Of a stretch of DNA of 43,784 bases, positions 40,155 through 43,784 are shown one piece after another. Position numbers and translations under genes: made by a program. Source of the stretch: Ruminiclostridium sp. Its GTDB lineage: Bacteria; Bacillota; Clostridia; Oscillospirales; Ruminococcaceae. Location: the NCBI GenBank assembly GCA_017941355.1, contig JAGAWN010000284.1:1-43784 (forward strand), given 5' to 3'. The notes under the pieces are model-generated. The model searched no databases and had not been told where the DNA came from. It worked only from the letters and a program-made list of their open reading frames with translations. Positions within the stretch are counted from its first letter, which is position 1. The number at the start of each line of letters is the position of its first letter.

Positions 40155-40816
40155 GCGTGAACCTGAAAAAACCGGACTTTTCCGCTGCCGTGTTCGATCT
40201 TGACGGCACTCTTTTCGACTCAATGGGATTCTGGAACAGCCTGGACGAGGTGTTTCTGAGAAAGCACGGCGTTGATAGGGTACCGGAGGATTATCTGCTC
40301 GACATAGCACATCTCGGGGCATACGATACCGCGCTGTACACGAAGAAGCGTTTCGGCTTTCCGGAAAGTCCGGAAGAGATCATGGAAGAGTGGCACACGG
40401 ATGCGCTGAAATTTTACAGCACCTCGGTGCAGCTGAAGCCCGGAGCGCGCGGGTATATTGAAATGCTCCGCGGCGCGGGGATAATACTCGGTGTCGCCAC
40501 CGCGAACAGCGCGGATCTTTACCTGCCCGCCCTTGACAGGCTGGGGATCCGTAGTCTGTTCTCCGGCTTCGCCGAAGTGAACGAATGCCAGCGCAGGAAA
40601 GGGTTTCCCGACATATACGAGCTTGCCTGCAGCCGCATGGGCGCCGAACCGGCTGACACGGTAGTGTTTGAAGACATTTATATCGCCGTAAAAGGCGCCA
40701 AAGACGGCGGATTCCGCACAGTCGGAGTCTATGATGCCGCCTCTTCGCGCGATACTCAGCGCATACGGGAGGAAGCGGACGGCTTTATATTCAGCTTTGC
40801 GGATCTTTTAAGCTGA
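40151..40816 (+). CDS. HAD-family hydrolase (beta-phosphoglucomutase/phosphatase-like)
   Basis: The 221-aa protein has motif I FDLDGTLFDS (Asp16 nucleophile), a helical cap, motif II VATANS (about 115), a Lys in NECQRRKGFPD and motif IV VFEDIYIAVKGA (about 175). This is the PGMB/Gph subgroup acting on sugar phosphates or glycolate phosphate. The start codon overlaps the preceding kinase stop by four bases, indicating coupled translation. Glycogen phosphorylase follows 287 bp downstream from its own promoter, so a sugar-phosphate substrate is possible but unproven. Confidence 0.85.
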   Translation: MSVNLKKPDFSAAVFDLDGTLFDSMGFWNSLDEVFLRKHGVDRVPEDYLLDIAHLGAYDTALYTKKRFGFPESPEEIMEEWHTDALKFYSTSVQLKPGARGYIEMLRGAGIILGVATANSADLYLPALDRLGIRSLFSGFAEVNECQRRKGFPDIYELACSRMGAEPADTVVFEDIYIAVKGAKDGGFRTVGVYDAASSRDTQRIREEADGFIFSFADLLS

Positions 40817-40969
40817 TCCGGAAACACGCAGATCCTGAGAAACCGTCATCTTTGATAATATAATAACGAAATCGCGCCTTATTTCTGTTGAAAATCACCA
40901 CATCGACCAATTCCGATATGGGGAATATTTACAAAATTTTTAAAAATCCGCGCTAATGTTCAAAAACGG

Positions 40970-40998
40970 TTGAAATTCAACCGGAAATGTGGTATAAT
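40970..40998 (+). promoter_or_regulatory. Promoter of glgP
   Basis: TTGAAA (40970-40975), 17-bp spacer, TGG-extended TATAAT (40993-40998). The leader is about 100 nt; 40817-40969 shows no gene. Confidence 0.75.
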
Positions 40999-41103
40999 CA
41001 TCTTGTATGTGATTGCAGATACCACAACCGGTCAATAATCACCCGACACGCGTAAGCCGTCAGCTTCACTGCGCGTCAACTACTCAGGAAGGATTGATAC
41101 GAT

Positions 41104-43500
41104 ATGAATTCACCTTTTACAGCCGAGTACATCAGCAAACGAATGAAAGAGACCCTTGAATACGAGTTCAGAACAGGTCCCGCAGATGCAACCAGCACAC
41201 AGATCTACAAAGCGCTCTCCAAGCTCGTTGTTGAGCATCTCAAGGAAAAGCGCCACATGTTCATGACAAAGTGCAACTCCGTAGGCAAGAAGCAGGTGTA
41301 TTATATCTCCATGGAATTCCTCATGGGGCGTTCACTCAAAACATCTCTCTATAACATCGGCGCTAACGAGGTCGTAGAAAAAGTGCTCAAGGACGAGTAC
41401 AAGATAAAACCGGAAACTATCTATGACGAGGAGCCCGACGCGGGTCTCGGAAACGGCGGTCTCGGAAGACTCGCCGCTTGTTACCTTGACGGTCTCGCTA
41501 CCTGCGCCTACCCTGCGACCGGCTATTCCCTGCTCTACGAGTACGGCATCTTCAAGCAGAAGATAATCGACGGCTGGCAGACCGAGCTTCCCGATAACTG
41601 GCTCCCCGGCGGCGAAGCATGGCTCAGCAAGGTCGAAGACCAGGCAGTCGAGGTACATTTCGACGGCGAAGTGCGCGAATACTGGAAAGATGATTATCAT
41701 CACATTGACCATGTGAACTACAACACCGTTTACGCGGTGCCTTATGATATGTATGTCTCCGGTTACGACAGCGAGGGCGTTTCCAAGCTGCGTCTCTGGC
41801 AGGCAAAGAGTATGTCATTCGACATGAGCGCGTTCAATTCCGGCGACTACCTCAGCGCTCTCGGCGCAAGCAATATCGCTCATTCACTCACCAAGGTGCT
41901 CTACCCGAACGACAACCACCTCGAAGGAAAGGCTCTCCGTCTGCGTCAGCAGTATTTCATGTGCGCCGCTTCGATCGGCGATATCGTAATGCGTCACATG
42001 AACATCTACGGCACTCTTGAAAACCTGCCCGACAAGGTCGCTATCCATGTAAACGACACCCACCCCACACTCGCTATCCCCGAGCTTATGAGAATACTCC
42101 TCGATGACTGCGGATACGACTGGAACAAGTCATGGGATATCGTCTGCCGTACTTTCGCGTACACCAACCACACCGTTATGGCGGAAGCACTGGAAAAGTG
42201 GGATCAGAACCTGATCGAGAGAATACTTCCGAGAATCTACACCATTATCTGCGAGATTAACCGCCGTTACTGCGAAAAGCTTGCCGAGACACTTCCCGAT
42301 AACAAGGTTTCGGAAATGTCTATATTCAGGAACAATCAGATAAGAATGGCTACACTGTGCGTTGCGGCTTCACACTCCGTAAACGGCGTTTCCAAGCTGC
42401 ACAGCGAGATCATCAAGGACAGTGTGTTCCACGATGAATACGAGCTTACTCCCTACAAATTCACAAACGTTACCAACGGTATCGCGTACAGACGTTGGCT
42501 GCTCCAGTCGAACCCGCGCCTCACAAAGCTTATCTCCGAATGTATCGGGGACGGCTTCAAGAAAGACGGCGGAGAACTGAAAAAACTGCGCCAGTTCGAG
42601 AATGACAGCGAGGTACTCCGCAAGCTTGCCGAGATAAAGCACAAGAACAAGGAGGATTTCGCAAAGTACGTCAAGGACTCCACCGGCACAGTCCTCAACA
42701 CCGACAGCATCTTCGATGTGCAGGTAAAGCGTCTGCATGAATACAAGCGTCAGCAGCTCAACGCTCTGAACATCATAGCGGATTACAACTATCTCAGAAA
42801 CAACCCCGATGCCGATTTCCAGCCCAAGACATATATCTTCGCTTCAAAGGCTGCACCAGGCTACTATATGGCAAAGCAGATAATCAAGCTTATCTGGTGC
42901 ATCGGCGAGGAACTTAAAAGGGATCCGAAGCTTTCCAAGAAGCTGAGCGTGGTATTCCTTGAAGATTACCGCGTTACACTCTCCGAAATACTGATGCCCG
43001 CTGCCGAGATCTCCGAGCAGATATCCCTTGCGGGTACCGAAGCGAGCGGCACAGGCAACATGAAGCTGATGCTCAACGGCGCTGTAACTATGGGAACCTA
43101 CGACGGCGCGAATGTTGAGATCCACGAGCAGGTAGGCGATGACAACATCTTCATCTTCGGTATGTCCACCCCCGAAGTGGGCGTAATGAAGCAGAACGGC
43201 TACTCGCCCGACGGCTACTATGACCGCAACGATGTTATCCGCGGAGCTATAGACGCTATGTACCGCGGCTTCAACGGCGCTACTTTCGATGAGGTAGCAA
43301 ACGCTATCCGCTACGTTGACCAGTATATGTGTCTTGCGGACTTCGACAGCTACCGCGGCACGCAGGCAAAGGCAAGCGCGACATACAAGGACGTTCTCAA
43401 ATGGAACAAGATGTCTCTTGCAAACATTGCCGGCTCCGGCGTATTCAGCGCAGACCGCGCAGTTACCGACTACGCAAAGGGGATCTGGAGGATCTACTGA
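41104..43500 (+). CDS. glgP: Glycogen phosphorylase
   Basis: The 798-aa GT35 enzyme releases glucose-1-phosphate from glycogen or maltodextrin. Motifs include GLGNGGLGRLAACYLD (about 115), HVNDTHP, the active-site NVTNGIAYRRW and the PLP-binding EASGTGNMK with Lys654. Length is normal for the bacterial type, and the phosphorylation site region of animal enzymes is absent. A poor GGAAGG site lies about nine bases before the ATG. It has its own promoter and terminator. It lets the cell draw on stored glycogen. Confidence 0.95.
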   Translation: MNSPFTAEYISKRMKETLEYEFRTGPADATSTQIYKALSKLVVEHLKEKRHMFMTKCNSVGKKQVYYISMEFLMGRSLKTSLYNIGANEVVEKVLKDEYKIKPETIYDEEPDAGLGNGGLGRLAACYLDGLATCAYPATGYSLLYEYGIFKQKIIDGWQTELPDNWLPGGEAWLSKVEDQAVEVHFDGEVREYWKDDYHHIDHVNYNTVYAVPYDMYVSGYDSEGVSKLRLWQAKSMSFDMSAFNSGDYLSALGASNIAHSLTKVLYPNDNHLEGKALRLRQQYFMCAASIGDIVMRHMNIYGTLENLPDKVAIHVNDTHPTLAIPELMRILLDDCGYDWNKSWDIVCRTFAYTNHTVMAEALEKWDQNLIERILPRIYTIICEINRRYCEKLAETLPDNKVSEMSIFRNNQIRMATLCVAASHSVNGVSKLHSEIIKDSVFHDEYELTPYKFTNVTNGIAYRRWLLQSNPRLTKLISECIGDGFKKDGGELKKLRQFENDSEVLRKLAEIKHKNKEDFAKYVKDSTGTVLNTDSIFDVQVKRLHEYKRQQLNALNIIADYNYLRNNPDADFQPKTYIFASKAAPGYYMAKQIIKLIWCIGEELKRDPKLSKKLSVVFLEDYRVTLSEILMPAAEISEQISLAGTEASGTGNMKLMLNGAVTMGTYDGANVEIHEQVGDDNIFIFGMSTPEVGVMKQNGYSPDGYYDRNDVIRGAIDAMYRGFNGATFDEVANAIRYVDQYMCLADFDSYRGTQAKASATYKDVLKWNKMSLANIAGSGVFSADRAVTDYAKGIWRIY

Positions 43501-43517
43501 TAACCGACTATATTTAC

Positions 43518-43547
43518 ACTCCCGCACTTCACTGTGCGGGAGTTTTG
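43518..43547 (+). terminator. Terminator of glgP
   Basis: Perfect 10-bp stem ACTCCCGCAC/GTGCGGGAGT with loop TTCACT and a short T-run. Confidence 0.82.
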
Positions 43548-43548
43548 G

Positions 43549-43577
43549 TTGACAGCAAAAGATAATCGTGTTATAAT
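43549..43577 (+). promoter_or_regulatory. Distal promoter of htpG (P1)
   Basis: TTGACA (43549-43554), 17-bp spacer, TGT-extended TATAAT (43572-43577). It overlaps the end of the glgP terminator. Confidence 0.65.
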
Positions 43578-43607
43578 TAATATGATAATAAAAATTTCAA
43601 AAAAGTG

Positions 43608-43635
43608 TTGACATATTCAAAAAAAGTGCTATAAT
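43608..43635 (+). promoter_or_regulatory. Proximal promoter of htpG (P2)
   Basis: TTGACA (43608-43613), 16-bp spacer, TGC-extended TATAAT (43630-43635). The CIRCE operator begins five bases after the -10, covering the start point. Confidence 0.75.
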
Positions 43636-43639
43636 ATAT

Positions 43640-43666
43640 TTAGCACTCGGAGAACAAGAGTGCTAA
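43640..43666 (+). promoter_or_regulatory. CIRCE operator (HrcA binding site)
   Basis: TTAGCACTC, nine bases, GAGTGCTAA: an exact match to the CIRCE consensus. HrcA binds it and represses heat-shock genes until unfolded protein titrates GroEL away. It lies between promoter P2 and the htpG start. Confidence 0.95.
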
Positions 43667-43691
43667 AAAGATAAACAGGAGACGATGTATT

Positions 43692-43784
43692 ATGGCAAAG
43701 AAACAGTTTAAGGCGGAATCCAAGCGCCTGCTCGAAATGATGATAAACTCGATATACACACATAAGGAGATCTTCCTCCGCGAG
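43692..43784 (+). CDS. htpG: Chaperone HtpG (Hsp90), N-terminal fragment at the window edge
   Basis: The first 31 residues ([20 protein letters not shown], then [12 protein letters not shown]) match the start of HtpG, the bacterial Hsp90 ATPase, up to the edge of the ATP-binding domain. CAGGAG lies 13-18 bases upstream of the ATG. Two promoters and a CIRCE operator precede it, so it belongs to the HrcA regulon here. The rest lies outside the window. Confidence 0.92.
   Translation, partial: MAKKQFKAESKRLLEMMINSIYTHKEIFLRE

Overview
The window reads as chromosomal DNA from a spore-forming, plant-polysaccharide-degrading Clostridia, most like Ruminococcus and relatives (Oscillospiraceae). The evidence is Gram-positive ribosome binding sites (AGGAGG), TTGACA-17-TATAAT promoters, an alpha/beta-type small acid-soluble spore protein, a class III fructose-bisphosphatase, a CIRCE operator on a heat-shock gene, and intracellular GH51/GH127 arabinosidases. 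Species cannot be fixed from the sequence alone. No rRNA, tRNA or CRISPR array was seen.

Region 1 (1-9000) is an arabinan/arabinoside island. A lipoprotein GH43 endo-arabinanase and an AraC-type regulator face an operon of GH127 beta-L-arabinofuranosidase, GH51 alpha-L-arabinofuranosidase, an FGGY-family sugar kinase and AraD. The enzymes take arabinan or hydroxyproline arabinosides outside the cell down to xylulose-5-phosphate; only the isomerase AraA is absent from the window. The GH43 and GH127 promoters carry the same paired 14-bp operator, two direct repeats 21 bp apart, with the inner copy running into the -35 box.

Region 2 (9000-14500) holds an ECF-transporter S component and the rpmG-secE-nusG-rplK-rplA operon on the minus strand, then a PASTA lipoprotein, rpmE and an unrecognised 199-aa protein. 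Region 3 (14500-21000) is more fluid: a DUF3574-like exported protein, a fused substrate-binding/permease protein with interleaved half-domains, an esterase, a MATE transporter, two copies of a non-autonomous structured element with 6-bp target duplications, and a GGDEF remnant abutting an integrase remnant.

Region 4 (21000-30700) has an ArsC/Spx-like protein lacking the catalytic Cys, a HAD phosphatase, a GNAT acetyltransferase, a UDP-sugar pyrophosphorylase, a D-lactate dehydrogenase, a class III FBPase, an ABC exporter, and a second AraC-type gene split by an 85-bp inverted-repeat element. Region 5 (30700-43784) has an ilvB-ilvA-ridA operon behind an Ile/Val-rich leader peptide and terminator (probable attenuator), a spore protein, tex, a chemotaxis receptor, a cytidylate-kinase-like protein coupled to a HAD phosphatase, glycogen phosphorylase, and the start of htpG under a perfect CIRCE.

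Main discoveries to follow up: the 254-bp multi-hairpin mobile element that has landed at the transcription start of another gene; the two-promoter AraC regulon architecture; the interleaved substrate-binding domains; the ilv leader; and the element-split AraC gene, whose reading frame is exactly restored by removing 89 bp.
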